From contig CAMBRJ010000132.1 in assembly GCA_945870175.1 (NCBI GenBank), positions 1-7,535 on the forward strand: a stretch of DNA of 7,535 nucleotides. Direction: 5' to 3'. Shown here piece by piece: positions 7,379-7,535 of this stretch. The stretch is from Gemmatimonas phototrophica. GTDB lineage: Bacteria; Gemmatimonadota; Gemmatimonadetes; Gemmatimonadales; Gemmatimonadaceae. How positions within the stretch are numbered: position 1 is the first letter of the stretch; the number at the start of each line of letters is the position of its first letter. A program made the position numbers and the translations under genes. The notes beneath the pieces are model-generated. The model saw only the letters and a program-made list of their open reading frames with translations, was not told the DNA's origin and made no database searches.

Positions 7379-7535
7379 AGTTGTTGCCGGTGATCTTCTT
7401 CGGCGCGCTGTCCTTCAACATGCGCAGCGCCTCTTCGATCGCGGTCTTGAGTTCGCGGTCGAACTTCTTCACTTCGTCCATCGGCGAGTTCTTGACCCAG
7501 ACATCGGGCGGCACGCCGAGGTTCTCGAGGTTCAC
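7377..7535 (-). CDS. C-terminal end of a probable S41 (tricorn/C-terminal-processing type) peptidase, truncated by window edge
   Basis: On the minus strand a frame is open from the right edge to TAA (complement of 7379-7377), giving 52 residues that begin VNLENLGVPPDVWVKNSP and end KKITGNN. The order ENxGVxPDxxV, then N-(S/T)-P, then an acidic/basic stretch FDRELKTAIEEALRML is what the last residues of S41 and tricorn-homologue peptidases look like. There the PD-x-V-x-N-(S/T)-P turn precedes a final amphipathic helix. The active-site Ser/Lys region is not in the window, so activity cannot be judged. The gene converges on the deacylase gene with a 15-bp gap and is not part of its operon, but it adds another peptidase to the neighbourhood. 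Confidence 0.65.
   Translation of the reverse strand: MNLENLGVPPDVWVKNSPMDEVKKFDRELKTAIEEALRMLKDSAPKKITGNN

Noticed and set aside
1..7535. Defence system, mobile element, CRISPR, tRNA or riboswitch
   Set aside because: No repeats with spacers, transposase, integrase, nuclease or structured RNA motif was seen; the window is almost fully explained by hydrolase genes.

Overview
The window is GC-rich, densely coding bacterial DNA. It carries four co-directional plus-strand genes (the first cut by the left edge) and the 3' end of a convergent minus-strand gene cut by the right edge. All five look like hydrolases. The three with visible N-termini carry signal peptides, so their products should act in the periplasm or outside the cell. 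The gene families (S9 prolyl oligopeptidase, TolB-propeller/amidohydrolase fusion, exported D-aminoacylase-like enzyme, tricorn-type S41 peptidase) are typical of heterotrophic, protein- and peptide-degrading environmental bacteria such as Gemmatimonadota, Acidobacteriota or Bacteroidota. GC content and style make Gemmatimonadota my best guess, but there is no taxonomic marker to prove it.

Layout. 1-1099: C-terminal part of an S9 serine peptidase with a complete Ser-Asp-His triad. 1096-2334: exported alpha/beta-hydrolase esterase (esterase D/Fes-like) with a C-terminal TPR tail, whose GTG start overlaps the previous stop by 4 bp. 2335-2410: a 76-bp spacer with a weak ribosome binding site and a short inverted repeat. 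2411-5722: a very large exported protein with about 650 residues of TolB/PD40 beta-propeller followed by an amidohydrolase domain. 5733-7361: exported N-acyl-D-amino-acid deacylase-like amidohydrolase, 10 bp downstream with a recognisable ribosome binding site. 7362-7376: a very short convergent gap with a small hairpin. 7377-7535 (minus): the last 52 residues of a probable S41/tricorn-type peptidase.

How they may work together (inference): the plus-strand genes look like one operon. A peptidase, an esterase and two different amidohydrolases could successively open exported or environmental acyl-peptide or ester substrates. No substrate can be read from the sequence. There is no transporter or regulator in view, and no RNA gene, insertion sequence, CRISPR array or recognisable defence system. 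The most notable details are in the metal centres. The propeller-amidohydrolase appears to have Glu and His where the classical superfamily has His and Asp. The D-aminoacylase-like enzyme has Asp where the classical enzymes have a bridging Cys.
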